Shown here: positions 34,559 through 43,219 of the stretch, piece after piece | Numbering within the stretch: the first letter of the stretch is position 1 | How the letters are laid out: each line of letters begins with the position of its first letter | NCBI RefSeq assembly: GCF_022179445.1 | Contig: NZ_BPQU01000022.1 | Coordinates: 1 to 64,000, forward strand | DNA from: Methylobacterium mesophilicum | GTDB lineage: Bacteria > Pseudomonadota > Alphaproteobacteria > Rhizobiales > Beijerinckiaceae | Reading direction: 5' to 3' | DNA: 64,000 nucleotides | Program-made: the position numbers and the translations under genes | The notes under the pieces: model-generated | Database searches by the model: none | Told to the model about the DNA's origin: nothing | The model's input: the letters and a program-made list of their open reading frames with translations, nothing else

Positions 34559-34573
34559 TTGTGCAGTGCACAA
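34559..34573. promoter_or_regulatory. Palindrome TTGTGCAGTGCACAA upstream of the phasin gene
   Basis: This perfect 7-1-7 palindrome lies 44 bp before the phasin ATG. Its TGCAGTGCA core is the same as in the palindrome at 31771. Phasin genes of alphaproteobacteria are repressed by PhaR at TGC-N3-GCA-type sites, so this is a good candidate PhaR operator. Confidence 0.6.
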
Positions 34574-34616
34574 CAGCCATGGCCGCGGCCAGACGTGCGG
34601 CCGAAGGAGACCAGTC

Positions 34617-35105
34617 ATGGCGAATATTCCCAGCTTCGAGGTCCCGCCGCAAATGCGCGATCTGGCCGAAACCAGTGTCGAGCAGGCCCGCAAGGCGTTC
34701 GGAACGTTCATCGGTTCGGCGCGCCGTGCCACCGATACCCTTCAGGGCTCGACGGACCTGACCCGGACCAATGCGTCCGACATCTACGCCCGCAGCCTCG
34801 ACTATGCCGAGCAGAACGTCCGTGCGGCGTTCGACCTCGCGCAGAAGCTCGCGGCCGCCAAGTCCTTCCCGGAAGCGATGCAACTCCAGGCCGAATACGT
34901 CCGCGAGCGATTCGCCGCGATGCAGTCCCAGGCCAAGGAACTCGGCGGCCTCACGCAGGGCGCGATGCAGCAGGGGGCGGAGCGCGCCAAGGCTGCGATG
35001 CAGCAGGGTGTCGACGAGACCCGCAAGGCAGTGAAGCAGGGTCAGGATGCGGCCCAGCAGATGGGCCACGAGACGCAGAACGCCGTCGACCAGGCGTCGC
35101 ACTAA
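34617..35105 (+). CDS. Phasin family protein
   Basis: The 162-residue amphipathic helical protein has the phasin fold. It has a short N-terminal segment (MANIPSFEVPPQMRDLAETSVEQARKAF), a long helical body rich in Ala/Gln/Glu, and a C-terminal repeat-like tail (GAMQQGAERAKAAMQQGVDETRKAVKQGQ). Phasins coat polyhydroxyalkanoate granules. A PhaR-like palindrome precedes the gene and a UUCG hairpin follows it, so it is probably its own transcription unit. Confidence 0.88.
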   Translation: MANIPSFEVPPQMRDLAETSVEQARKAFGTFIGSARRATDTLQGSTDLTRTNASDIYARSLDYAEQNVRAAFDLAQKLAAAKSFPEAMQLQAEYVRERFAAMQSQAKELGGLTQGAMQQGAERAKAAMQQGVDETRKAVKQGQDAAQQMGHETQNAVDQASH

Positions 35106-35124
35106 GCGCACACACCGGGGGACC

Positions 35125-35140
35125 CGGCCCTTCGGGGCCG
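35125..35140 (+). terminator. UUCG tetraloop hairpin after the phasin gene
   Basis: CGGCCC-TTCG-GGGCCG is a perfect 6-bp stem closed by a stable UUCG tetraloop, 19 bases after the phasin stop. There is only a short TT after it, but the position suits a terminator or mRNA 3' stabiliser. Confidence 0.6.
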
Positions 35141-35162
35141 TTGCCTCCGGGGCGGGCCGACG

Positions 35163-35447
35163 ATGTTTCCTGTGCCGGCGGCCATCCCGGACGTGGAGTT
35201 GCCGATGATGTACGGGGAGGTGGGCCGCCTGACGGACGAGGCCGTCCGGCTCGGCATCCGCCAGGCGGAGAACGCGGCCCTTCTCGCGGTCGCGATACAC
35301 TATGCCTGGCTCGACCTGTGGCTCGACAGCTACCGTGCGACGGGCGCTGCACTGAATACAGGACCGGAGCAGCGCGCCCGGACCCGTCGCCTGATCGAGC
35401 GCGGCGTCTCACCGAGTCTCGCCGCGCAGGACCTGCACCTCGTCTGA
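35163..35447 (+). CDS. Small hypothetical protein
   Basis: The 94-residue ORF is mostly helical (EVGRLTDEAVRLGIRQAENAALLAVAIHYAWLDLWLDSYR) with a basic C terminus. It lies 57 bp downstream of the phasin gene on the same strand and could act in the same PHA context, although a hairpin separates them. The family is not recognised. Confidence 0.5.
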   Translation: MFPVPAAIPDVELPMMYGEVGRLTDEAVRLGIRQAENAALLAVAIHYAWLDLWLDSYRATGAALNTGPEQRARTRRLIERGVSPSLAAQDLHLV

Positions 35448-35508
35448 TAGCCGATCCGCCGAACCGGATCCCGGACCGGCGGATCGCGGCGCGACGACCG
35501 AGACGTGC

Positions 35509-35763
35509 TCAGCGGGCCGTTTCGGCCGAGGCCTGGACCATCGGCCGGACGACGGCCGCCACCGGGCTGCGGCCGGTCTGCATGGCCGACACGGGCTGGG
35601 GCGTGGTGGTCAGATCGTGAGCCGAGCGCACCTGCGTGGTCGCGCGGGCCTGGTCGCGATACAGCGGCGGCGTCAGGTGAAGGTCGTCCTGCGCGAAGGC
35701 CGGGACGGTGAAGAGGGCGGCAGAGGTGAGCGCCGCCGACGCGAGGATGAGGATCGTGCGCAT
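35509..35763 (-). CDS. Small secreted protein
   Basis: The 84-residue protein has a signal peptide (MRTILILASAALTSAALFTVPAFA, cleaved before QDDLHL). The mature part is short and Thr/Ala/Pro-rich (TTTPQPVSAMQTGRSPVAAVV), probably unstructured. The start at ATG 35763 puts the signal at the N terminus. The function is unknown. Confidence 0.6.
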   Translation of the reverse strand: MRTILILASAALTSAALFTVPAFAQDDLHLTPPLYRDQARATTQVRSAHDLTTTPQPVSAMQTGRSPVAAVVRPMVQASAETAR

Positions 35764-36434
35764 GGTGCGACTCCGGTTCGATCGCGGGATGCAATCGTTG
35801 AGTGCATGAGACCACGGATTTGTGCGTTGCGGTATGCTCATTCCGCATTGCAACATAACGCAGGGCCGGCATGGTTTTGCAGTTTTCGCACCGCCGCCCG
35901 AGCGATATCCGTGTTCCGGCGCAGAACGCGCCATGCATTCGGGACAATTGAACTAAATTGCCATCCATAAACTCGAAAATATAAATTGATCACGCGCGAA
36001 ATTTTATTTCACCGCGCGGGTCCCGGCGGGGGAAGCCTGCAGATCCTTCGGGCAGCCCTGTCGTCCTCGACCGTTCGCGGGCCTCGATCGCCCAACCTGG
36101 GACGCGTGCGCTGGCGCGCGCCGGCACCGCGCCGGCCGGGAGTGGGACGAAGAAACTTGAAGCTCCGCCCGGCGGCGTAGAAAAAAGTTCTCCCACTCTT
36201 TGGAGTCTCCCCCTTGTGCGCGGTCGGAGACGCGCGACATCTCCTGACGCTGCGTCGGTTCGGAGCCGGATGCTCCGGACCATGATGGGCCGGCCAGGGC
36301 GCCGCGTCGCTCGGATCGCGGCGGCGGGCGGACCGCGCAGCGTTCGCGACACGAATCGGCAACACGAACGCCAGGCTCACGTCACATGAGCCGGTTAGAC
36401 AGGGTTCAATTCTGACGTCATCCGGAGCGCGCCC
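35764..36434. other. 671-bp intergenic region with AT-rich island and inverted repeat
   Basis: No gene is supported. An AT-rich stretch lies at about 35945-36010 (AAATATAAATTGATCACGCG and a later AATTTTATTT), unusual for this genome. An imperfect inverted repeat spans 36140-36198, with outer arms GAGTGGGA and TCCCACTC. These may mark promoters or an unannotated small RNA. Confidence 0.4.
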
Positions 36435-36662
36435 ATGACGCCCGCAGACCTCGACAAGCGTGCCGAGTTGACCGTGTGGCCGAACCGCTCGCTCGGGCGG
36501 TCCGCCGAAGGGCGCCCCTACGCGACCCTGCGTGAGGCGCTTGCGGCGGCGGCCGAGGCGATCGCCGTGGGGGACGCACAGCCCTGGATCATCACCGAGG
36601 AGGGCGACGTGCTCTCACCGGGCTGGATCCGCGCCAACACCCGATCAAGCGCCCTGCAATGA
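36435..36662 (+). CDS. Small hypothetical protein
   Basis: The 75-residue protein begins MTPADLDKRAELTVWPNRSLGRSAEGRPYATLREAL. It has an alanine-rich helix and ends QPWIITEEGDVLSPGWIRANTR. It looks like a small compact cytosolic domain. GGAG precedes the ATG. Similar short proteins occur in Methylobacterium. The function is unknown. Confidence 0.6.
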   Translation: MTPADLDKRAELTVWPNRSLGRSAEGRPYATLREALAAAAEAIAVGDAQPWIITEEGDVLSPGWIRANTRSSALQ

Positions 36663-36699
36663 TGCCGGGCGTCAGCTGGCGGACGGTGAGCGGACCCGC

Positions 36700-37029
36700 T
36701 CAGCACCCGATGCAGATGTCGTGCACCACATGGGCCCGGCGGGGACCGGTCCGCTGGTTCGGCAACGGTCCATCCGTCGCGGGAAAGCCGCTGCCGAGCG
36801 CCTGAAACCGTCTGCGGCCGCCGGCCGGGTCGGCGGTCGCGGGTTGCGCCGGCGCCGGGGTGCCCGCATCGGCCGGTGGAGCCTGGCTCGGCGCGCTGTT
36901 TGCCATGCCGGGATCCGGAAGGGGCATCATCATCCCCTGCGCGGGCGCCGTCGGCGCGAATTCGCCCGCCCGCGCGGCGACGGGCGCGCAGACCAGGGCG
37001 ATCAGGATCAGCCGAGACCGCACCGGCAT
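36700..37029 (-). CDS. Secreted Pro/Ala-rich hypothetical protein
   Basis: The 109-residue product has a signal peptide (SRLILIALVCAPVAARAG). A Pro/Ala/Met-rich unstructured body follows (FAPTAPAQGMMMPLPDPGM), and the end is AHVVHDICIGC with two closely spaced cysteines. It is transcribed divergently from the 36435 gene's 3' neighbour region. The family is not recognised. Confidence 0.55.
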   Translation of the reverse strand: MPVRSRLILIALVCAPVAARAGEFAPTAPAQGMMMPLPDPGMANSAPSQAPPADAGTPAPAQPATADPAGGRRRFQALGSGFPATDGPLPNQRTGPRRAHVVHDICIGC

Positions 37030-37095
37030 GACGCTCTCTCCGCTTCTCCCGCAGGACGATGACCGGCACGCCAGGGCGCGCCGGTCGGGTGAATC

Positions 37096-37338
37096 TCAGT
37101 AAGCCCGGCCGTAGAACGGCTTGGAGACCGGATGATATCGGTCACTCACCGGCCACGTATAGGGCTGGTCTTTAGAGGTACGGATATCGGAGCCGAATTT
37201 AGAGGCGTTGAACCCGATGCCGTGGAGGGCGCCGGTCCGGCCCTTGGCACCCGGGGTCGCGGACGCGGCATCGCGTGCCAGCGCCGCGCTCGACAGCCCC
37301 ACGACGAGAATGGCCGCACACGAAACGCGGCCCCGCAT
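37096..37338 (-). CDS. Small secreted hypothetical protein
   Basis: With ATG 37338 as start (AGGAGAG upstream), the 80-residue protein has a signal peptide (VSCAAILVVGLSSAALA). The mature part holds GALHGIGFNASKFGSDIRTSKDQPY and ends HPVSKPFYGRAY. An upstream ATG at 37362 would add eight residues. The mature sequence is typical of small exported proteins of this genus with no known role. Confidence 0.6.
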   Translation of the reverse strand: MRGRVSCAAILVVGLSSAALARDAASATPGAKGRTGALHGIGFNASKFGSDIRTSKDQPYTWPVSDRYHPVSKPFYGRAY

Positions 37339-37446
37339 AACGGCTCTCCTGACCTCTTGCATCGTCGCCTCCCTTCCCGGCCGAGGTGCCGGACTTCAAG
37401 CAACGGCAGCGCTTCCGCGGGGGTTCCGCCCGTCCGCGCCGCGGCG

Positions 37447-38292
37447 TCAGAACGCGTTCGCGCCGCCGAGGCAGGCCACCGCGAGCGGTCCGTTGCAGGC
37501 CGTATCGGTCTGGCCGGTCCCGGCCGCGATGCCGGCGCCGCCGACCGCTCCGCCGCCGCCACGGGCCACGGTGTCGGTCCCGTCGAGGCCCTGGACCGGC
37601 GCCGCGTTCGCAGCGCCCGCGATGCCGGCGCCACCGAACGCGCCGCCCCCGGTGGCGGTGGTGGACGCCGCGGTCGCGGCCGGGTCGACGACGGCCAGCC
37701 CCGTCGAGCTGGCGCCGATCCCGGCTCCGGCCCCGAATCCGCCGGCCCCGGAGGCCACCGCCGAGGCCGAGGTCGCGTCGGTGTTCAGGCTCGTGCCGAC
37801 GGCGGAGCCGCCGCCGAATCCCCCCGTCCCGAAATTCGAGAGCGCGTTGCCCGAGATCGACCCGATCGCCGAACGCGTCGACGTGTTGAAGCCGTTGCGC
37901 GTGCCGGTCGCGCCGATCGTGCTCCCGGTTCCGCTCGACCGGGACGGCGTTCCGGTGACGCCGGCGCCACCGGTCGATCCGGATCCCGAGAGGCTGAGCC
38001 GGGCCGTGCCGGCGCTGGTGGCGCCGGTCGGCGGCGCGATGCTGCCGCCCCCGGAACCGCCGCCGCCGAAGCTCAGCTGTCCGGCATTCACGAGGCCGCC
38101 GCCCTGCGCCGAGAGGGTCGGGAACGGACCGGAGGTGGAGCCGCCGCCGAGGCTGAGCTGCCCCGGGTTGGCGATCGCCGTCAGCGGCTCCAGGGAGGCC
38201 GCCGCGGGGACCGTCGCGGTGGCGGACAGGTTCTGGGCCCAGGCCGGAGCGGCGAACGGGACCAGCAGGGCGGCGGCGAGGATGACCCGCAT
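37447..38292 (-). CDS. Secreted Gly/Ser/Ala/Thr-rich low-complexity protein
   Basis: The 281-residue protein has a signal peptide (MRVILAAALLVPFAAPAWAQ) and a long repetitive mature chain. Repeated elements include GQLSLGGGS/GQLSFGGGG and several GGxGxGAGIGA-type runs, with a cysteine pair near the C terminus (TDTACNGPLAVACLGG). Composition suggests a disordered or beta-rich surface or matrix protein. No family is recognised. Confidence 0.7.
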   Translation of the reverse strand: MRVILAAALLVPFAAPAWAQNLSATATVPAAASLEPLTAIANPGQLSLGGGSTSGPFPTLSAQGGGLVNAGQLSFGGGGSGGGSIAPPTGATSAGTARLSLSGSGSTGGAGVTGTPSRSSGTGSTIGATGTRNGFNTSTRSAIGSISGNALSNFGTGGFGGGSAVGTSLNTDATSASAVASGAGGFGAGAGIGASSTGLAVVDPAATAASTTATGGGAFGGAGIAGAANAAPVQGLDGTDTVARGGGGAVGGAGIAAGTGQTDTACNGPLAVACLGGANAF

Positions 38293-38403
38293 GGCTGTCG
38301 GATTCCACGAGACGGTGTGTCCGGGGCCAACACAACCGATTCGGACGGGTTCCGACGGTCTCCTCGCACGTCCCGGATCGAACGCCCCGCGCCGGGTCCG
38401 TGA

Positions 38404-40449
38404 TCAGGCCGCCCGCACCCACACCGCGGTGTCGTGGAACGTGGCGCCGTCGTTGGGGGCGGCCGGCGTGTCGCCGATCAGCGCGTTGATGCCGCGCCCG
38501 CCCGAGAACGAGGCCGCCGGCCACAGGCTCTCGACCACCACGATCCCGGGCGGCTGCCCCTCCGCGAGGCGGGCGTGCAGCCGCACTTGGCCGCGGGTGT
38601 TGCCGATCTCCACCGCGTCCCCGGTGGCGATCCCGAGGCGGGCGCCGTCCGCCGGATGGAGCAGGCAGGTCGGGCGGCCCTCGCGCCGGATCGATTCGGG
38701 GCTGTTGGAGAAGGTCGTGTTGAGGAACTGGCGGGCCGGCGGCGCCACCATCCGGAACGGGCGCTCGGCGTCGGCCGGCTCCGACACCGCCCAATGGTCG
38801 GGCAGGGCCGGCATGCCGGCGGCGCGCGGACCGAGCGCCGACCAGTCCGGCCCGAACCGGAAGCGCCCGTCCGGGTGGCCGAAGCCGGTGAGGAAGTGGC
38901 TCTCGGTGAAGTCCGGCTGCGCGTCGATCCAGCGCTCCCGCTCCAGCCGGTCGAGGCCGCCCCAGCCGGAGCGGGCCAGGGTCGCGTCGGCGAGATCCCG
39001 GGCGTTCAGGTCGAAGCCCGGGTGTTCGGCCCCCAGCCGGCCGGCGAGGGCGGCGATCAGGTCGTGGTTGGAGCGGCATTCCCCCGGCGGCGGCAGGAGC
39101 GCCGGCCCGGATTGGATGTGGCTGTGCCCGCCGGCCCCGTAGATGTCGTCGTGCTCCAGGAAGGTGGTGGCCGGCAGCACGAGGTCGGCGAGCGCCGCCG
39201 TCTCGGTCATGAACTGCTCGTGCACGGCCACGAACACGTCCGGGCGCAGCAGCCCGGCGCGCACCCGGTTGCTGTCGGGGGCCGAGGCCGCAGGGTTCGC
39301 CGACTGGATCAGCATCGCGCGCACCGGCGGGCCGCCCTGCAGGGCGTCCGCATCGTCGGCCAGGATCGCGCCGATCCGGCTCATGTCGAGGTCGCGCACC
39401 CCCGGGGCCTTGGCGTCGAGGCCCTCGGTCAGGGTCTTGTCCCAGTTGAAGATCGCGGCGTTCTGCCAGAGCGCGCCGCCGCCCTCGTGCTGCCAGGCGC
39501 CGGTCACGGTGGGCAGGCAGGTCACCGCGTGCAGGTTGACCGCGCCGTTATGCGTCCGGGTGAAGCCGAAGCCGCAGCGGATGTAGCTGCGCGGCGTCGA
39601 ACCGTAGAGCGCCGCGAAGGCCTCGATCTCGGCGACCGTGAGGCCGGTGATCGCGGCCGCCCAGGCCGGGTCGCGCGTGGCGAGATGCGCCTCCAGCGCC
39701 GCCGTATCCTCGGCATGGGCCGCCAGGTAGGCCCGGTCGGCGTGGCCATCGCGGAACAGCACGTGGAGCACCGCGCAGGCCAGCGCCCCGTCGGTACCGG
39801 GCCGGGGGGCGAGGTGGAGGTCGGCCGCCGCGGCGGTGCCGGTGCGGTAGGGGTCGATCACCACCAGCTTGGCGCCGCGCGTCTTGCGGGCCCGGCTGAT
39901 GTGGCTCATCGCGTTGACCTGGGTGCTCACCGGGTTGCCGCCCCAGACCACGATCAGGTCGGAGAGCGCCATCTCCCGCGGGTCCGGACCCGCGATGCGG
40001 CCGACACCGGCGCTCCAGCCGGCGATGGCGATGGCGGTGCAGATGGTGCGTTTGCGCCGGGAATAGCCCATCACGTGGGTCAACCGGTGGATGCCGTCGC
40101 GCTGGACGAGGCCCATCGTGCCGCCGGAATTGTACGGCCAGACCGCCTCCGGGCCGTGGCGCCCGGCGGTCTCGCGGAAGGCCGCGGCCAGCCGGTCGAG
40201 GGCCGCGTCCCAGGAGATCGGCCGCCACCGGCCGCCGCCCTTGGCGCCGACCCGTTCCAGCGGCTGGAGGATCCGGTCCGGGTGGTGGACCCGCTCGCCG
40301 TAGCGGCTGACCTTCGCGCAGATCACCCCGGCGGTGTAGGGGTTGTCGCCCCCCTTCACCGAGACGACGCGGCCCTCCGCCACCTGCACGTCCAGGCTGC
40401 AGGCCGAAGGGCAATCGTGCGGGCAGACGGTCCGGGCCAAGCGACGCAC
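38404..40449 (-). CDS. Molybdopterin-dependent oxidoreductase
   Basis: The 681-residue protein belongs to the DMSO-reductase superfamily. The N-terminal [4Fe-4S] motif is C9-x3-C13-x3-C17-x26-C44. The molybdopterin-binding domains follow (LIVVWGGNPVSTQVNAM, PRPGTDGALACAV), then the C-terminal molydopterin-dinucleotide-binding domain (HPADGARLGIATGDAVEIGN). C137 in RTICTAIAIAGW is a plausible molybdenum ligand, by inference. There is no Tat signal, so it is probably cytoplasmic. The substrate is unknown, and no electron-transfer partner subunit is adjacent. The start is GTG 40449. Confidence 0.88.
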   Translation of the reverse strand: MRRLARTVCPHDCPSACSLDVQVAEGRVVSVKGGDNPYTAGVICAKVSRYGERVHHPDRILQPLERVGAKGGGRWRPISWDAALDRLAAAFRETAGRHGPEAVWPYNSGGTMGLVQRDGIHRLTHVMGYSRRKRTICTAIAIAGWSAGVGRIAGPDPREMALSDLIVVWGGNPVSTQVNAMSHISRARKTRGAKLVVIDPYRTGTAAAADLHLAPRPGTDGALACAVLHVLFRDGHADRAYLAAHAEDTAALEAHLATRDPAWAAAITGLTVAEIEAFAALYGSTPRSYIRCGFGFTRTHNGAVNLHAVTCLPTVTGAWQHEGGGALWQNAAIFNWDKTLTEGLDAKAPGVRDLDMSRIGAILADDADALQGGPPVRAMLIQSANPAASAPDSNRVRAGLLRPDVFVAVHEQFMTETAALADLVLPATTFLEHDDIYGAGGHSHIQSGPALLPPPGECRSNHDLIAALAGRLGAEHPGFDLNARDLADATLARSGWGGLDRLERERWIDAQPDFTESHFLTGFGHPDGRFRFGPDWSALGPRAAGMPALPDHWAVSEPADAERPFRMVAPPARQFLNTTFSNSPESIRREGRPTCLLHPADGARLGIATGDAVEIGNTRGQVRLHARLAEGQPPGIVVVESLWPAASFSGGRGINALIGDTPAAPNDGATFHDTAVWVRAA

Positions 40450-40664
40450 TCCGTGGTGGTGTCTCGCGGTGATGGCCGGGATGATGCAAGCGCCGTGCTT
40501 TTTTGAGGCGGCCGCACGCGAAGGCCACGCGCAGTCTGCGATCCGTCCCCGCGGCTTCCCCGCCGTCCGTCGAAGAATCCGGCCCGGTCCTTCGCAGGAA
40601 CGGCCTTCATCCTGCCGGATTGCCGGTATGGTCTCGCAGCCCGGATCCGCTTTAACCCACGATT

Positions 40665-42758
40665 GTGCCGTTGCCCGAAGAGTTCGCTCAAGGCTTGCGC
40701 CGCGCCGGCTGGCTCGCCGGCCTGCCCGCGCTCGCGCTGATCTGGGCCGGCGCGACGCTGTTCGCGACCCCGCAGATCGCCGACGCCCTCGAGGCGGCGG
40801 GGGCGCAGGTCGCGTCCGGCACCGCCACGGCCACCGGCGAGCCCTGGCTGCGGCTGGAGGCGCGCGGACGCGACCTGGCGGCGGAGGGCGAGGCGCCGGA
40901 TGTCGGCGAGCGCGAGACCGTGCTGGCCCGGCTCGCCGCCCTGGACGGGCCCCGGCGGATCGTCTCGGAGGTCGGGCTGGTGGAGACCGCCGCGCCGTTC
41001 CTGTGGGCGGCGATCCGCACCGGCTCGGCCCGGGTCGCGCTGGAGGGCAGCCGCCCGGCGGAGATCGGACGGCGGGCCCTGGAGGCGCGGATCACCGGGG
41101 CGCTGGCGCCCGGCACCTATCTCGACGACACCGCCCGGGCGGCGCGGGGGGCGCCCCCGGACTTCGCCGGCGCGGCGGCGTTCCTGGCGGCGCGGCTGTC
41201 CGGGCTCGCCAAGGGTGGCCGGGCCGCGCTCAGCGACACGGTGCTCAGCCTGTCCGGCGAGGCCCTGGACGTGCCGGCCTACGAGGCGCTGCGGACGGCC
41301 CTGGCGAACCCGCCGGCGGGTTTCAGCGTCGGGCGGATCGAGATCGTGCCGCCCGCGGTGGCGCAGTTCCGGTTCTCGGTGGCGAAGTCGGCCCGGGGGA
41401 TCGTGCTCGACGGGTTCGCGCCCTCCGCGGCGGACCGGGCGGCGGCCCTGCGGGCGGCCGCCGAGGCGGTGCCGGGGGGCAGCGTGCAGGACCGGCTGCT
41501 CACCGCCCGGGGGCTCGACCCGGCGATCGACCCGAAGACCCTGATCGGCTTCGCGTTCCGGCTGGCCGAGCTGATCCAGTCCGGCACCGTCGCCTTCGCG
41601 GAGGATTCCATCTCGGTCACCGGCGACGCGATCGACGCCCAGGCGATCCCCGACGCCGCCGCGCTGATGCGCGAGGCCCGGCCGGCCGGCGTGAAGCCCG
41701 GCCCGGTGACGCTGGCGGCGCGGCCGCTCTCGCCCTACCGGGTCGCGATCCGCCGGACCCCGGAGGCGGTCACGCTCACCGGCCACCTGCCCGACGACGC
41801 CACCCGGGAGCGGGTGCTGGCGGCCCTGCGCCCGCGCCTGTTCCGCGAGCCGGTGATCGACCGGACGCGGCTCGCCGACGGCGCCCCGCCGGACCTCGGC
41901 GCCGCGCTGGCGGCGGCCGCCCCCCTGGTGGCCAACCTCGCGGCCGGGGAGGTGGCCGTCTCGGACCGGGCGCTGACGCTCACCGGCGAGAGCCTCTACC
42001 GCGAAGCCGCGTCTCGGACGCCGGAGCGCCTGGCCGAGGCGCTGCCCCCCGGCTGGACCGGGCAGGCCGCCGTCACGGCCCGCCAGCCCGCCGAGACCCG
42101 CGACCCGGCCGCCTGCCGGGCGGAGGCGGGCGCGACGATCGCCGGGGCGTCCCTGCGCTTCCCGGCCGGCGGCGCGACCCTCGGGCCGACCTTCTACCCG
42201 GTGCTCGACGCCCTGGCGGTCCTGGCCAAGGCCTGCCCGGCCCTGCGCATCGCGGTCTCGGCGCCGGCCGACCCGGCCAAGGCGAAACCGGCCCAGGGGG
42301 CTGGGGCGGGGGAGGGCGCCGGGGAGGGCGCCGCACCCACCGAGACCCCGCCGACCCCGATGGCCGCCCAGCCGGCGGCGACCGGTGCGGTCAAGGATGC
42401 GCCGAAGGAGCCGGCGAAGCCCGCCCCGAAGGCGCAGGCCGAGACCCACGCGGCCCCGAAGAACCCCGAGGCCGCCAAGAAGACGGATGGCAAGAAGACG
42501 GATGCCAAGAGTTCGGATGCCAAGAGTTCGGATGGCAAGACTTCGGATGGCAAGTCGGCCGCGTCCAAGCCCGCATCGTCTCAGAAAACAGCAAAACAAC
42601 CGCCCAAGGAGGCTACGGACGACCCGCCCCTCGACCTGCCGCGCCTGCGCGCCCAGGCCGTGATCGAGTATCTGCTCCAGGCCGGGGTCCGGCCGGACCA
42701 GGTCGGCGCCGGGCCGGATGCGCCGGCCGGCCCCGTCATCCTCGCGCTGCTGCCGTGA
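40665..42758 (+). CDS. BON-repeat/OmpA-like membrane-anchored protein with split OmpA domain
   Basis: The 697-residue protein has an N-terminal membrane anchor (about 13-33). About six BON-like modules follow, each carrying a V/I-x-L-x-G motif (for example VALEGS, LSLSGEA, IVLDGF, VTLTGH, LTLTGES). The C terminus starts an OmpA-like domain (LRFPAGGATLGPTFYPVLDALAVLA, about 485-525). Residues about 530-655 are Pro/Ala/Lys/Ser-rich, with KTDGKKTDAKSSD-type repeats. The domain's last helix then resumes (RAQAVIEYLLQAGVRPDQVGAG). The peptidoglycan-binding HTD loop seems replaced by the insert. It starts at GTG 40665 and is divergent from the molybdopterin enzyme. Confidence 0.78.
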   Translation: MPLPEEFAQGLRRAGWLAGLPALALIWAGATLFATPQIADALEAAGAQVASGTATATGEPWLRLEARGRDLAAEGEAPDVGERETVLARLAALDGPRRIVSEVGLVETAAPFLWAAIRTGSARVALEGSRPAEIGRRALEARITGALAPGTYLDDTARAARGAPPDFAGAAAFLAARLSGLAKGGRAALSDTVLSLSGEALDVPAYEALRTALANPPAGFSVGRIEIVPPAVAQFRFSVAKSARGIVLDGFAPSAADRAAALRAAAEAVPGGSVQDRLLTARGLDPAIDPKTLIGFAFRLAELIQSGTVAFAEDSISVTGDAIDAQAIPDAAALMREARPAGVKPGPVTLAARPLSPYRVAIRRTPEAVTLTGHLPDDATRERVLAALRPRLFREPVIDRTRLADGAPPDLGAALAAAAPLVANLAAGEVAVSDRALTLTGESLYREAASRTPERLAEALPPGWTGQAAVTARQPAETRDPAACRAEAGATIAGASLRFPAGGATLGPTFYPVLDALAVLAKACPALRIAVSAPADPAKAKPAQGAGAGEGAGEGAAPTETPPTPMAAQPAATGAVKDAPKEPAKPAPKAQAETHAAPKNPEAAKKTDGKKTDAKSSDAKSSDGKTSDGKSAASKPASSQKTAKQPPKEATDDPPLDLPRLRAQAVIEYLLQAGVRPDQVGAGPDAPAGPVILALLP

Positions 42759-43219
42759 GGGAAGGACCGCGCGCCCGCCCCGGTTTGCGCCTATGATCGC
42801 CGCCGCATGACGTTCGTGACCGACCCATATCCCGACCCGATCCGTCATTCTGAGATGCCGCGAGGCGGCCTCGAAGGCGGGCGCCGGGGATCGCCGCGGC
42901 ATTCGGGGGCCTCCTGCGAGGCGGCCGCGGCGCGGCGGCCCGTGGGGGGCTGTGAGCTGCTCGATTCATCGCGCGGGGCAGGCGATGACGAGGCCGCGTT
43001 TCTCGGAAGGGCCATCCCGCCGCGCGAGCCGCGGTGGGACGTCTCCCGCAGGTTTGGGGCCGAGGTCGATGACGGAACGCGACGGGCGCCCTGTCCCGAG
43101 GCGCAAGCGCGTTCGGCGCCCGGGAGACCGAAGGGCGATCGATCGAGGGCCTCAGGGCCTCTCCGGATGAGGGAGCGGGGCGGGCGGCCCTGCCGGAGCG
43201 CCGGGAAGGCCGGACGGCC
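42759..43219. other. 461-bp intergenic region with degenerate repeat
   Basis: No gene is supported. Around 42846-42930 the sequence CATTCTGAGATGC resembles the family A arm and GGCCTCGAAGG resembles its inner arm. GCGAGGCGGCC occurs twice (42860-42870 and 42916-42926). It may be a decayed family A copy. Confidence 0.35.
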
